From contig NZ_JAWRCU010000015.1 of NCBI RefSeq assembly GCF_033542235.1, positions 1 to 64,000 of the forward strand: 64,000 nt of DNA, in the 5' to 3' direction. Positions within the stretch are counted from its first letter, which is position 1. Every line of letters starts with the position of its first letter. Of this stretch, positions 1 to 10,268 are shown in pieces. Under the pieces are notes generated by a model. It had not been told where the DNA came from. It was given only the letters and a program-made list of their open reading frames with translations, and searched no databases. The DNA comes from JAWRCU01 sp033542235 (GTDB lineage Bacteria > Pseudomonadota > Alphaproteobacteria > Rhizobiales > Rhizobiaceae). The position numbers and the translations under genes are program-made.

Positions 1-166
1 CTTCGAGCGCCGCCACATCGGCGCAATCGAACGCCCACCGCCCGTCAATCCAAGCAAAAGGAAGCCGACTTGCTCCCCGCATCAGATGAGCTTCGCATAT
101 GCATAATTTTCCCCGGACAGCCCTGCATAAACGGGGAGAAGGGAAAGCCTGCGCCCTACGCATCAC

Positions 167-3079
167 TTACTCCGCCGCCTCCAGCCGTCCCTCAATACGC
201 CGGCTGCGGCGTGAAAGAGCCACATAGTCCTCCTGCCACTCGGTCGGACCGTTGGAGGGGCTGACCTGCACTGCGGTCACCTTGTATTCGGGGCAGTTGG
301 TCGCCCAGTCCGAATATTCGGTGGTCACCACGTTGGCCTGCGTGTTGGGGTGGTGGAAGGTGGTGTAGACCACGCCCGGCGCCACGCGCTCCGTGATCAG
401 CGCGCGCAGCGTCGTCTCGCCGGCGCGGCTCTGCACCCTGACCCAGTCGCCCTCGCGGATGCCGCGGTTCTCGGCATCGAACGGATGGATCTCCAGCCGA
501 TCCTCATCGTGCCACACCACATTGTCCGTACGCCTGGTCTGCGCCCCGACATTGTACTGAGAAAGGATACGCCCGGTGGTCAAAAGCAACGGGAAGCGCG
601 GACCGGTCTTCTCGTCCGTCGCTACATATTCGGTTCGGACGAACTTGCCCTTGCCGCGCACGAAGCCGCCAATATGCATGACCGGCGTACCGAGCGGCGC
701 CTTTTCGTTGCAAGGCCACTGCACGGAGCCTTCGCGATCGATGAGGTCGAAAGTGACGCCGGCGAAGCTCGGCGTCGTCTTCGCGATCTCGTCCATGATC
801 TCGGATGGGTGCGTGTAGTTCCAGGCGAGCCCCATCGTTTGCGCGAGCCTCTGCGTCACCTCCCAGTCGGCGAACCCGTTCTTCGGCTCCATGATCTTGC
901 GCACGCGGTTGATGCGGCGCTCGGCATTGGTGAAGGTGCCGTCCTTTTCGAGGAAGGTCGAGCCCGGCAGGAAGACGTGGGCATAATTCGCAGTCTCGTT
1001 GAGGAAGAGGTCGTGGACGACCACGCACTCCATCGCCTCGAGGCCGGCCGCGACATGCGCGGTGTTCGGGTCGGACTGCAGGATGTCCTCGCCCTGGATA
1101 TAGATGCCCTTGAAGGTGCCGTCGACGGCGGCATCAAGCATGTTGGGGATGCGTAGTCCCGGCTCCTCGTCGAGCTTCACGCCCCACAGGCTCTCATAGA
1201 TGGCCCGCGTCGCCTCGTCGGAGATGTGGCGGTAGCCCGGCAGCTCATGCGGGAAGGAGCCCATGTCGCACGAGCCCTGCACGTTGTTCTGGCCGCGCAG
1301 CGGGTTCACGCCGACACCCGGCCGGCCGATATTGCCGGTCGCCATGGCGAGGTTGGCGATCGCCATTACGGTGGTCGAGCCCTGGCTGTGCTCGGTGACG
1401 CCGAGACCGTAATAAATCGCCCCGTTGCCGCCTTTCGCATAGAGCCGCGCCGCCTTTCGAATAGTCTCCGCCGGCACGCCGGAGATCTTCTCGACCTCCT
1501 CCGGGCTGTGCTGCGGCTCGGCGACGAAAGCCGCCCAATCCTCGAACTCGGACCAGTCACAGCGCTCGCGGATGAACTTCTCGTCGTAGAGCCCTTCTGT
1601 GACGATGACATGCGACAGAGACGTCACGACAGCGACGTTGGTGCCGGGCTTCAGCGGCAAATGATAAGCGGCCTCGACATGCGGCGTGCGCACCATGTCG
1701 ATGCGACGAGGGTCGATGACGATGAGCTTCGCGCCCTCTTTTCCTGGAGAACCGCGAAGCCGCTTCTTGAGCCGCGAAGCAAAGACCGGATGAGCGTCGG
1801 TCGGGTTGGCGCCGATGATCATCACCACGTCGGTATGCTCGACGGAATCGAAATCCTGGGTGCCGGCCGAGGTGCCGAAAGTGGTCTTTAGCCCATAGCC
1901 GGTCGGCGAGTGGCAGACGCGCGCGCAGGTGTCGACATTGTTGTTGCCGAAGCCTTGCCGGACCAGCTTCTGGACGAGGTACGTCTCTTCATTGGTGCAG
2001 CGGGACGAGGTAATGCCGCCGACCGCGCCGCGGCCATACTGGTACTGGATGCGGCGGAACTCCTTGGCGACATGGGCGTAGGCCTCATCCCAGCTGACCT
2101 CGCGCCACGGATCGGTGATCTTCTCGCGGACCATGGGGTTCAGGATACGGTCCTTGTGGGTGGTATAGCCCCAGGCGAAGCGGCCCTTCACGCAGCTATG
2201 GCCGCGATTGGCCTTGCCGTCCTTGTAAGGCACCATGCGCACCACCTCGTCGCCGCGCATTTCGACCTTGAACGAGCAGCCGACGCCGCAATAGGCGCAG
2301 GTAGTGACCGCCGAATGAGTCGGTCGGCCCATCTTGAGCACGGATTTCTCGCGCAGCGCGTCGGTCGGGCAGGCCTGGACACAGGCGCCGCAGGAGACGC
2401 ATTCGGACTCGACGAAGCTTTCCGACATGCCCGCCGCGACACGGGATTCGAAGCCGCGGCCGGTGATCGTCAGCGCGAAGGTGCCCTGCACCTCCTCGCA
2501 GGCGCGCACGCAACGCGAGCAGACGATGCATTGCGAGGCGTCGTAGGTGAAGTAGGGGTTGGATTCGTCGCGGGCGATGTAGTCGATGTTCAGCGATCCG
2601 TTGCCGGGCGCCACGTGGTTGCGCCCGTCGATGCCGTAGCGGTTCTCGGTCAGGCCGACCGACTTCACGACATGATCGAACTCGCTGCCGCCCGTACCGG
2701 CCGCGATGTCGAAACCGCTCGGATGATCGGAGACGTAGAGTTCCATCACGCCTTTGCGGATGCGGTCCAGCCGCTCCGTCTGCGTGTTGACCACGATGCC
2801 TTCCGCGACCGGGGTGGTGCAGGAGGCGGGCGTGCCGGCACGTCCCTCGATCTCGACCAGGCAAACGCGGCAGGAGCCAAAGGCATCCAGCATGTCGGTG
2901 GCGCAGAGCTTCGGGATTTCCACCCCGGCGTCCATTGCCGCGCGCATGATCGAGGTGCCTTCCGGAACGGTCACGGCGCGGCCGTCGATGGTGAGCGTCA
3001 CCGCCTTTTCTGACTTCGATGCCGGCGTGCCGTAATCGGTTTCTTCTATCAGCGTATTCACGTCGAATCTGGCATTCAT
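167..3079 (-). CDS. fdsA: NAD-dependent formate dehydrogenase, molybdenum catalytic (alpha) subunit
   Basis: This 970-residue subunit oxidises formate to CO2 at a bis-MGD molybdenum centre in the cytoplasmic FdsABG complex. The N-terminal 2Fe-2S domain has Cys at 59, 70, 73 and 87. It is followed by two ferredoxin-type 4Fe-4S motifs (CIVCSRCVRAC, then CVSCGACVQAC) and the Mo/4Fe-4S motif CAYCGVGC. The likely molybdenum-ligand Cys is in ARVCHSPTG. The length fits FdsA of Cupriavidus and Rhodobacter. The gene follows fdsB by 11 bp and is the last of the three visible fds genes. The usual downstream partners fdhD and fdsD would lie left of the window and cannot be seen. A weak stem (CCCCG/CGGGG) follows the stop. 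Confidence 0.97.
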   Translation of the reverse strand: MNARFDVNTLIEETDYGTPASKSEKAVTLTIDGRAVTVPEGTSIMRAAMDAGVEIPKLCATDMLDAFGSCRVCLVEIEGRAGTPASCTTPVAEGIVVNTQTERLDRIRKGVMELYVSDHPSGFDIAAGTGGSEFDHVVKSVGLTENRYGIDGRNHVAPGNGSLNIDYIARDESNPYFTYDASQCIVCSRCVRACEEVQGTFALTITGRGFESRVAAGMSESFVESECVSCGACVQACPTDALREKSVLKMGRPTHSAVTTCAYCGVGCSFKVEMRGDEVVRMVPYKDGKANRGHSCVKGRFAWGYTTHKDRILNPMVREKITDPWREVSWDEAYAHVAKEFRRIQYQYGRGAVGGITSSRCTNEETYLVQKLVRQGFGNNNVDTCARVCHSPTGYGLKTTFGTSAGTQDFDSVEHTDVVMIIGANPTDAHPVFASRLKKRLRGSPGKEGAKLIVIDPRRIDMVRTPHVEAAYHLPLKPGTNVAVVTSLSHVIVTEGLYDEKFIRERCDWSEFEDWAAFVAEPQHSPEEVEKISGVPAETIRKAARLYAKGGNGAIYYGLGVTEHSQGSTTVMAIANLAMATGNIGRPGVGVNPLRGQNNVQGSCDMGSFPHELPGYRHISDEATRAIYESLWGVKLDEEPGLRIPNMLDAAVDGTFKGIYIQGEDILQSDPNTAHVAAGLEAMECVVVHDLFLNETANYAHVFLPGSTFLEKDGTFTNAERRINRVRKIMEPKNGFADWEVTQRLAQTMGLAWNYTHPSEIMDEIAKTTPSFAGVTFDLIDREGSVQWPCNEKAPLGTPVMHIGGFVRGKGKFVRTEYVATDEKTGPRFPLLLTTGRILSQYNVGAQTRRTDNVVWHDEDRLEIHPFDAENRGIREGDWVRVQSRAGETTLRALITERVAPGVVYTTFHHPNTQANVVTTEYSDWATNCPEYKVTAVQVSPSNGPTEWQEDYVALSRRSRRIEGRLEAAE

Positions 3080-3090
3080 GGCTACCGCTC

Positions 3091-4646
<1,556 letters not shown>

Positions 4647-4650
<4 letters not shown>

Positions 4651-5126
4651 GCCTGCACCTCGGCCACGATCTCGTCGATCTTCTCGGCGTCGAGCCGGCC
4701 GATCACCTCGCCATCCAGCATGGCCGACGGCGCACACGCGCAGAGCCCGAGGCAGTAGACCGGCTCGAGCGTTACGGAGCCGTCCTTGGTGGTCTCGTGG
4801 AAGTCGATGCCGAGCAACTGCTTCAGCCTGGCCGTCGTGGCATCGGAGCCCATCGACTGGCAGGCTTCGGCCTGGCACAGCTTCAGCACGTGCCGCCCCG
4901 CGGGTTGGCTGCGATAATCGTGGTAGAAAGTGACGACGCCATGCACTTCGGCGCGCGACAGGTTGAGGGCGTTGGCGATGACCGGGAGCGTCTCCTGCGG
5001 CACATAGCCGAATTCTGCCTGAATGCCGTGCAGAATCGGCAACAGCGGGCCCTCCAGGCCCCTGAGGCCTTCAATGATCGCCAACGTGCGTTCGGCGATC
5101 CCGGTACTTGCCTGCTGCACCGCCAT
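4647..5126 (-). CDS. fdsG: NAD-dependent formate dehydrogenase, gamma subunit (NuoE-like)
   Basis: A 159-residue NuoE-type 2Fe-2S subunit that relays electrons to FdsB. Cluster ligands are visible in LCQAEACQSMGSD and YCLGLCACAPSAM. The start MAVQQASTG at 5126 is chosen over an in-frame ATG 69 bp upstream, because a GGGAGGG ribosome site lies about 7 bp before it and the length matches FdsG (about 158 residues). It is first of the fdsGBA operon, and the 94-bp gap after the LysR gene probably holds the promoter. The LysR gene is on the same strand just upstream, as in other fds loci. Confidence 0.95.
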
Positions 5127-5209
5127 GCAGCGCCCTCCCACGGATTGATGATCTTGAGGGACGAAAACAGAACGCCTGGACACGATCAATATCACGAAAT
5201 CGTTGGTTG

Positions 5210-5224
5210 ATAGGAATTCTCTAT
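5210..5224. promoter_or_regulatory. Candidate LysR-type binding site upstream of fdsG
   Basis: ATAG-N7-CTAT is an interrupted palindrome lying across the last codon of the LysR gene and the start of the fdsG leader. ATAG-N7-CTAT half-site spacing is a known arrangement for LysR-type regulators. It lies 84 bp upstream of the fdsG start, a plausible distance. Binding itself is inference. Confidence 0.35.
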
Positions 5225-6120
5225 TGAAACGGCCCTAGCTCCGCGGCGATCAGCCTTGCCTCATGAAGAAGGGCCGAGACCAAGGGCGTGTGCGGTTCGC
5301 GGTGAGCGGCAACCAGTCCGACAATGTGGCTGGCGTCGGGCTCGACGATCGGGATGGCGCGGATCGGCTCCACGAAGCCGAATGTCTCGGCAAGGTTGAG
5401 CGGCATGATCGACGACCATTTTCCCGTGCGGATATGCGAGAAGAGCACGATCATCGAGTTCGATTCGAGCGTGGGTCGCGGCACGACGCCGACCTCTTCG
5501 AGATGCCGGTTGATGATGCGCCGGTTCTGCATATCGGGTGTGAGCAGGCAGAGCGGCAGCGCGGCGACCTCGCGCCAGGTCACCGAGTTGCACTCCGAAT
5601 AGGGATTCCCTGCCGCGGTGATGAGCTGATAGCGCTCCGAATAGAGCGGCACGCTTGCCACGCGCCCGAGCGGCTCGTTTTCGAGATAGGTGATGCCGAC
5701 ATCGATCTCGAAGTTCTGGAGAAGCGTCAGCACTTCGATCGAAGTGCGTGACAGGATCGAGAAAGTGACGCTCGGGTGCTTGGAGCGGAAAGGCGTGGTG
5801 AGCCTGGGCGTCATGGCGAGAGCGGTCGGGATTGCCGCGATGCGCACGTGGCCGGCAAGACCGCGCCGTGCCGCCTTCATCTCCTCGCGCATTGTGCGCG
5901 CATCGCCGACGATGCGGCGCGCCCATTCCAGCACGCGCTGGCCTTCCGGCGTCAGTCCCTGGAAGCGCGAGCCGCGCTGCACCAGCATGACGCCGAGCGT
6001 GTCCTCGAGCTGCTTGATGCCGGCCGACAGCGTCGGCTGGGTGACGCCGCACTCCTCGGCCGCGCGGCCGAAATGCTCCGCCTTGGCGAGCGCGATGAAG
6101 AACTCGAGCTTGTCGATCAT
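5221..6120 (-). CDS. LysR-family regulator, likely of formate dehydrogenase
   Basis: A 299-residue LysR-type transcriptional regulator. The N-terminal winged helix-turn-helix (about residues 3-60; FGRAAEECGVTQPTLSAGIKQLED) is followed by a periplasmic-binding-protein-like effector domain. It sits directly upstream of fdsG on the same strand, the position of the fds regulator in other alpha- and betaproteobacteria, so control of fdsGBA (perhaps in response to formate or a metabolite) is the natural inference. Two palindromes, at 5210-5224 and 6149-6163, flank the gene and could be its binding sites for the fds operon and for autoregulation. Confidence 0.92.
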   Translation of the reverse strand: MIDKLEFFIALAKAEHFGRAAEECGVTQPTLSAGIKQLEDTLGVMLVQRGSRFQGLTPEGQRVLEWARRIVGDARTMREEMKAARRGLAGHVRIAAIPTALAMTPRLTTPFRSKHPSVTFSILSRTSIEVLTLLQNFEIDVGITYLENEPLGRVASVPLYSERYQLITAAGNPYSECNSVTWREVAALPLCLLTPDMQNRRIINRHLEEVGVVPRPTLESNSMIVLFSHIRTGKWSSIMPLNLAETFGFVEPIRAIPIVEPDASHIVGLVAAHREPHTPLVSALLHEARLIAAELGPFQ

Positions 6121-6148
6121 GCCGGAAGGCTAACCGGCAAAACCGACC

Positions 6149-6163
6149 TACGCTATAAGCGTA
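6149..6163. promoter_or_regulatory. Perfect palindrome upstream of the fds LysR gene
   Basis: TACGCT-ATA-AGCGTA has perfect 6-bp arms with a 3-bp spacer, 29 bp upstream of the LysR start. Position and symmetry suggest an autoregulatory operator. The ATAG and CTAT tetramers of the fdsG-proximal site are only partly shared, so a common regulator is not proven. Confidence 0.4.
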
Positions 6164-6250
6164 AGCGACATCGCCTTGCGCGAAATGGCTCGGTGGAAAT
6201 GGTCGTCGTTACCACCGCTCCCATGAGGCGAAGGGGGTGAATGGGAACCT

Positions 6251-6610
6251 TCAGCCCGAGTAGTAGAAGCGCTCCTCGACGATCTTGTCGTCATTTACCG
6301 TGTAGAGGCCGACCTCGTCCATCTTGACGCGCTCGCCCGTCTGCTTGCTGGTAATGTCCATCATGAAACGGACGGCGAACTGGTCGCCATTGACATAGGG
6401 CCCTTCGACAGAGGCGCCGTGGACTTCGTGGTTCGCGGACCACCAATCGCCTTTCTGCTTGACGGCATCCTTGCCTCTGCAGACCGCCATGGGGCCTTCC
6501 ATGGCCTCGTAGCTCACGATGTCGTCGGCATTGTATTTCGCCGCAGCTCCTGCATGGTCGCCCTGCTTGAGGAGGTCGGTAAAAGCCTTAGCAAGCTCCG
6601 CTGTGGTCAT
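6251..6610 (-). CDS. SnoaL-like / NTF2-fold protein
   Basis: A 119-residue cytoplasmic protein of the NTF2/SnoaL alpha+beta barrel superfamily, recognisable from its length and the pattern LAKAFTDLLKQGDHAGAAAKY ... EERFYYSG. These folds serve as small isomerases, cyclases or binding proteins, and the substrate cannot be deduced. The start MTTAELAK at 6610 is chosen because GGAGGAAT lies 5-7 bp upstream. The longer frame adds 17 unconvincing residues. It is the last gene of a minus-strand trio with a DoxX-like membrane protein and a second SnoaL protein, and may be co-transcribed with them. Confidence 0.8.
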   Translation of the reverse strand: MTTAELAKAFTDLLKQGDHAGAAAKYNADDIVSYEAMEGPMAVCRGKDAVKQKGDWWSANHEVHGASVEGPYVNGDQFAVRFMMDITSKQTGERVKMDEVGLYTVNDDKIVEERFYYSG

Positions 6611-6730
6611 GAGCGATTCCTCCATGATGAGACAGCCAGGTTCTGGGCTAAACATTACCACCGATGCTCTGCGGACGACATCACGTGCTCGATGTCAGGT
6701 GACAACTCGGCTCATCGGAACCAGACCCGG

Positions 6731-7141
6731 TCAGACGCGGAATGGAATCATGGCTCTGACGCGCGGGTCGCGCAGATAGAGCCCGCCCCAGGCGAGCAGG
6801 CCTAGATAGAGGCCGAACAGGAGGTGTGTGAAGACCGGGCTTTCGACCCTGAGATGGGCGGCGATCGCACCGCCGAACACGCCCGTCAGCAAGATCGCGC
6901 CGAGCACCGAAGTCCGCGACCAGCCATAGAGCACGATCGAGACGATCTCGACTATGCCGATCCCCCTGGCGAGTGCGGCCGTGCTGGGATAGCCAAGCTC
7001 AGCCATCGTATCGATTACCGGCTGGATCGGGATCAGCTTGATGCCCGCGTCGAAGATCATGAACAGGATGACGATCCCGCTCATCACGCGTCCAGTCCAG
7101 AGCGCCGCGCCAGAGCCGCTTTCTCTTTCGATGGCTTCCAT
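6731..7141 (-). CDS. DoxX-like integral membrane protein
   Basis: A 136-residue protein with four predicted hydrophobic helices (around residues 18-37, 52-72, 78-97 and 107-125), matching DoxX-like/DUF4267-type small membrane proteins. A start at 7141 (MEAIERESG) is preferred because a GGAGGAAA ribosome site lies just upstream. The open frame continues about 100 codons further but that part is antisense-like low-quality sequence over the neighbouring gene. It lies between two SnoaL-fold genes. Function is unknown; DoxX proteins have been tied to redox or detoxification complexes in other bacteria. Confidence 0.75.
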   Translation of the reverse strand: MEAIERESGSGAALWTGRVMSGIVILFMIFDAGIKLIPIQPVIDTMAELGYPSTAALARGIGIVEIVSIVLYGWSRTSVLGAILLTGVFGGAIAAHLRVESPVFTHLLFGLYLGLLAWGGLYLRDPRVRAMIPFRV

Positions 7142-7227
7142 GAAATTTCCTCCGCTTTCTCCCGAAGTGACCCGGCGGCCGCGGCGAATGTCGCCGGTCC
7201 GCCGAAGTGTCCCTCCAGCGCACAGAC

Positions 7228-7713
7228 TTACATCAGGCCGAGCTGCTTGAAGAAGCCCAGTGCATCGTAATAGTCGCTCTGCGAGGCGATCTTCCCGTCC
7301 TTGGTGTCGAACACAGAGGCCCCCGCGAACGAGAACTTCTTGCCTGTTGCGGCCGTACCGTCGGCCCATTTCCCGGTGTTGGTGCCGGAAAACTCCCATT
7401 CGAAGGCGACGCGGTCGCCCTGAACGATAGGCTCGCCCTTCACCTTCCACACCGCATCGGGGACAGCATTGAGGAAATTATCGATGACGCCGGCCTTGGC
7501 GGCCTCGCGGCCCTCGATCGGCTTGCCGACGGAGGCGTCATAATAGACGACTTTTTCCGCGAAATAGCTTGCGGCCTTTGCCGAGTCGTGTGCGTTCCAG
7601 GCCTCGACATAGGCTTTCACCACAGCGTCGGCGCTTTCGGCGGAGAAGGCAGTCGAGGCGGTAAGGGAAGCGGCGGCCAATGCCGCGGCTGTCATGAACT
7701 GGCGGCGATGCAT
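7228..7713 (-). CDS. Exported SnoaL-like protein with Tat-like signal
   Basis: A 161-residue protein with an N-terminal MHRRQFMTAAALAAAS segment, a twin-arginine-type signal with a likely cleavage after AFSA, followed by an NTF2/SnoaL domain (VVKAYVEAWNAHDSAKAAS, a typical first helix). It is therefore probably a periplasmic ester cyclase or isomerase-like protein. The ribosome site AGGAGGAGAAC precedes the ATG. It lies 22 bp downstream of the gamma-aminobutyraldehyde dehydrogenase gene, so it could be the next gene of that operon. No catalytic assignment is possible. Confidence 0.8.
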   Translation of the reverse strand: MHRRQFMTAAALAAASLTASTAFSAESADAVVKAYVEAWNAHDSAKAASYFAEKVVYYDASVGKPIEGREAAKAGVIDNFLNAVPDAVWKVKGEPIVQGDRVAFEWEFSGTNTGKWADGTAATGKKFSFAGASVFDTKDGKIASQSDYYDALGFFKQLGLM

Positions 7714-7735
7714 GTTCGTTCTCCTCCTGTTGAGA

Positions 7736-9163
7736 TTATCCGTGCGCGACCATCACGTGGCGTACGGCCGTGTAGTCCTCCAGCGCATAGAGCGACATGT
7801 CCTTGCCGTAGCCGGACTGCTTCAGCCCGCCATGCGGCATCTCGTTGCAAAGCATGAAATGCGTGTTGATCCAGGTGCAGCCATATTGCAGCCGTGCCGC
7901 GGTCGGCATGGCCCGCGAGACGTCCTTCGTCCACACCGAGGAGGCGAGCCCGTAGTCGCTATCGTTCGCCCACGCTACCGCCTCGTCGACATCCCCGAAG
8001 CGCGTGACGGAAACCACCGGCCCGAACACCTCGCGCCGCACGATCTCGTCCTCCTGCAGGGCGCCTGCCACAACGGTCGGCTGGTAGAAGAAGCCCTTGC
8101 CTTCGGCCGGTTTGCCGCCAGTCGTGATATCGATGTGCTTCAATTCGGACGCGCGCTCGACGAAGGAGGCGACTCGGTCGCGCTGACGCTGGGAGATCAA
8201 CGGCCCGATCTCATTCTTAGTGTCGTCGGGCTCGGCATATTTGATGGACGCGACGGCCGAGGAGAGATCGGCGACCAGCTTGTCGTAGATCTTCTTGCCG
8301 GCATAGATACGGCAGGCTGCCGTGCAGTCCTGCCCTGCATTGTAATAGCCGAATGCGCGCAGGCCGGTGACGACCGCATCGAGGTCGGCGTCGTCGAAGA
8401 CTATCACCGGCGCCTTGCCGCCGAGCTCGAGATGCGTGCGTTTCACGCTCTTCGCCGCCGCCTGCAGCACCTTCTTGCCGGTCGCGACATCGCCGGTGAT
8501 CGAGATCATGTTGACCCTGGCATGGTTGATGAGCGCATTGCCGACCGTCTCGCCGCGCCCGAGCACGACATTGACCACGCCTTCCGGCAGTATCTCGGAC
8601 AGGATCGTGGCAAGCTTCAGTGCCGTGAGCGGCGTCTGCTCGGAGGGCTTGAAGACGACCGTGTTGCCGCCGCCGATCGCCGGCGCCAGCTTCCAGGCCA
8701 TCATCATGAGCGGGTAGTTCCATGGCGCGATGGACGCCACGATGCCGATCGGGTCGCGGCGGATCATCGAGGTGAAGCCCGGCAGATATTCGCCGGCCAC
8801 CTGGCCCGGCATCGAGCGCACCGCGCCGGCAAAGAAGCGCCAGCAATCGACGATCGCCGGGATCTCGTCATTGAGCACGGCATTGATCGGCTTGCCGCAG
8901 TTGAGCGCTTCCAGCGCCGCGAATTCCTTGGCCTCGGCCTCGATACGATCGGCGATCTTGAGCAGATGCACGGAGCGCTGCGCCGGCGTCGTGCGCGACC
9001 ATGTCGCGAAAGCCTTCTCGGCCGCTGCCACAGCGGCCTCGATCTGCGCCTGGCTCGCCTCCGGCATGCCAAGGATCGTCTCGCCGGTCTTGGGATTGAG
9101 GATCTGCTCCTCGGTCTCCGTGCCCTTCTCGAATTTCGACCCGATCAGCATCTCGGTCTGCAT
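7736..9163 (-). CDS. patD: Gamma-aminobutyraldehyde dehydrogenase
   Basis: A 475-residue NAD-dependent aldehyde dehydrogenase that converts 4-aminobutanal to GABA in putrescine degradation. The general base Glu246 (LELGGK) and nucleophile Cys280 (NAGQDC) are present, at the numbering I recall for E. coli YdcW/PatD. The gene order binding protein-ATPase-permease-permease-dehydrogenase equals E. coli ydcSTUVW, which supports the assignment over a betaine-aldehyde dehydrogenase. Ribosome site GGGAGAGAA precedes the ATG. A 192-bp palindromic repeat separates it from ydcV, so expression may be partly uncoupled from the transporter. Confidence 0.93.
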   Translation of the reverse strand: MQTEMLIGSKFEKGTETEEQILNPKTGETILGMPEASQAQIEAAVAAAEKAFATWSRTTPAQRSVHLLKIADRIEAEAKEFAALEALNCGKPINAVLNDEIPAIVDCWRFFAGAVRSMPGQVAGEYLPGFTSMIRRDPIGIVASIAPWNYPLMMMAWKLAPAIGGGNTVVFKPSEQTPLTALKLATILSEILPEGVVNVVLGRGETVGNALINHARVNMISITGDVATGKKVLQAAAKSVKRTHLELGGKAPVIVFDDADLDAVVTGLRAFGYYNAGQDCTAACRIYAGKKIYDKLVADLSSAVASIKYAEPDDTKNEIGPLISQRQRDRVASFVERASELKHIDITTGGKPAEGKGFFYQPTVVAGALQEDEIVRREVFGPVVSVTRFGDVDEAVAWANDSDYGLASSVWTKDVSRAMPTAARLQYGCTWINTHFMLCNEMPHGGLKQSGYGKDMSLYALEDYTAVRHVMVAHG

Positions 9164-9218
9164 TTGATTCTCTCCCTTGCGATCCAGTTGTTATCCGCTC
9201 GCGCTTGGGCGGTGACGC

Positions 9219-9410
9219 CAAGCTGGAGGACCCCTCATCCGTCGCCTTCGGCGACACCTTCTCCCACAAGGGGAGAAGGGGAGTCTTGGCATTGAGGCAC
9301 CTGCAAATCGCCGATGTTGGAGATTGGCAAAGACGCAAAATGCAACGCTTCCCCTTCGCCCCTTGTGGGAGAAGGTGGCTCGGCGCGCAGCGCCGAGACG
9401 GATGAGGGGT
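9219..9410. repeat. Palindromic intergenic repeat, family A, copy 1
   Basis: A 192-bp imperfect palindrome between ydcV and patD. The left arm holds CCCCTCATCCGTCGCC and CTTCTCCCACAAGGGGAG; the right arm holds their complements, ending in ACGGATGAGGGG. A copy of exactly the same length lies at 61893-62084 with conserved arms and a diverged centre. No coding potential beyond short spurious frames. It would fold into a long cruciform or RNA hairpin. Confidence 0.9.
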
Positions 9411-9432
9411 ACTCCAGCGTGGCACCCTCCTT

Positions 9433-10248
9433 TCATTTCCCACCCCCAGCGATCTGGTCGCCCTCGCGGGTGAGGTAATAGGCGGCAAGGATCGGCAGCA
9501 GCGTCACCAGCACCACGACCATCGCCACGACATTGGTCACCGGCCGCTGGCGCGGACGCACCAGCTCTTCGAGCATCCAGATCGGCAGTGTCTGCTGCTG
9601 GCCGGCCGTGAAGGTCGTTACGATCACTTCGTCGAAGGAGAGCGCGAAGGCGAGCATGCCGCCAGCGAGCAGCGCAGTCGCGATATTGGGCAGCACCACG
9701 TAGCGGAATGTCTGGAACCCGTCGGCCCCGAGATCCATGGAGGCCTCGACCATGGAGCCGGAGGTGCGGCGGAAGCGAGCGACCGCATTGTTGTAGACAA
9801 CCACCACGCAGAAAGTCGCGTGGCCGAGCACGATGGTCCACAGCGAGAACGGAATCTCCATCAGGCTGAACGCGGAGCGGAGCGCGATGCCGGTGATGAT
9901 GCCGGGCAGCGCGATCGGCAGGATCACGAGGAGCGAGATCGTCTCGCGGCCGAAAAACCGCGAGCCGGAGACGGCGGCCGCACAGAGCGTGCCGAGCACC
10001 AGAGCAATGGCCGTGGAGATCGCCGCCACCATGATCGAGAGCTGCAGCGCGGCCCAGACGTCTGGCCGGTTCCACGCGACGGCGAGCCAGCTCGTGGTCA
10101 GGCTGGGCGGGGGCCATGCATAGCTCTTCTCCTCGGTCGTGAAGGCGTAGACGAAGATCAGGAGGATCGGCAGATGCAGGAAGGCGAGCCCGGCCGCGGC
10201 GGCGATCTTCAGGCTCAGAGGAGCGGATTGTGGCCGGTCAGAGCGCAT
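9433..10248 (-). CDS. ydcV: Polyamine/compatible-solute ABC transporter permease, second subunit
   Basis: A 271-residue inner-membrane permease of the PotC/YdcV type with six predicted helices. The EAA loop that docks the ATPase is visible (EASMDLGADGFQTFRYVVLP). It pairs with YdcU. The start at 10248 (MRSDRPQSAPLSLK) leaves a 20-bp gap after ydcU. The frame stays open far upstream but only as a shadow of ydcU. The C-terminal end lies against repeat A1. Confidence 0.93.
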   Translation of the reverse strand: MRSDRPQSAPLSLKIAAAAGLAFLHLPILLIFVYAFTTEEKSYAWPPPSLTTSWLAVAWNRPDVWAALQLSIMVAAISTAIALVLGTLCAAAVSGSRFFGRETISLLVILPIALPGIITGIALRSAFSLMEIPFSLWTIVLGHATFCVVVVYNNAVARFRRTSGSMVEASMDLGADGFQTFRYVVLPNIATALLAGGMLAFALSFDEVIVTTFTAGQQQTLPIWMLEELVRPRQRPVTNVVAMVVVLVTLLPILAAYYLTREGDQIAGGGK

Positions 10249-10268
10249 GGGAGGTCCCCTGTGCGAAC

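Noticed and set aside
1..82. Possible 5' end of a minus-strand gene starting at 82 and running off the left edge
   Set aside because: Only 27 codons are visible, there is no clear ribosome site, and the residues do not match the start of FdhD or FdsD.
1910..3013. A 367-codon open frame antisense to fdsA
   Set aside because: Shadow of the Fe-S domains of FdsA; its composition is Ala/Gly/Arg-rich without motifs.
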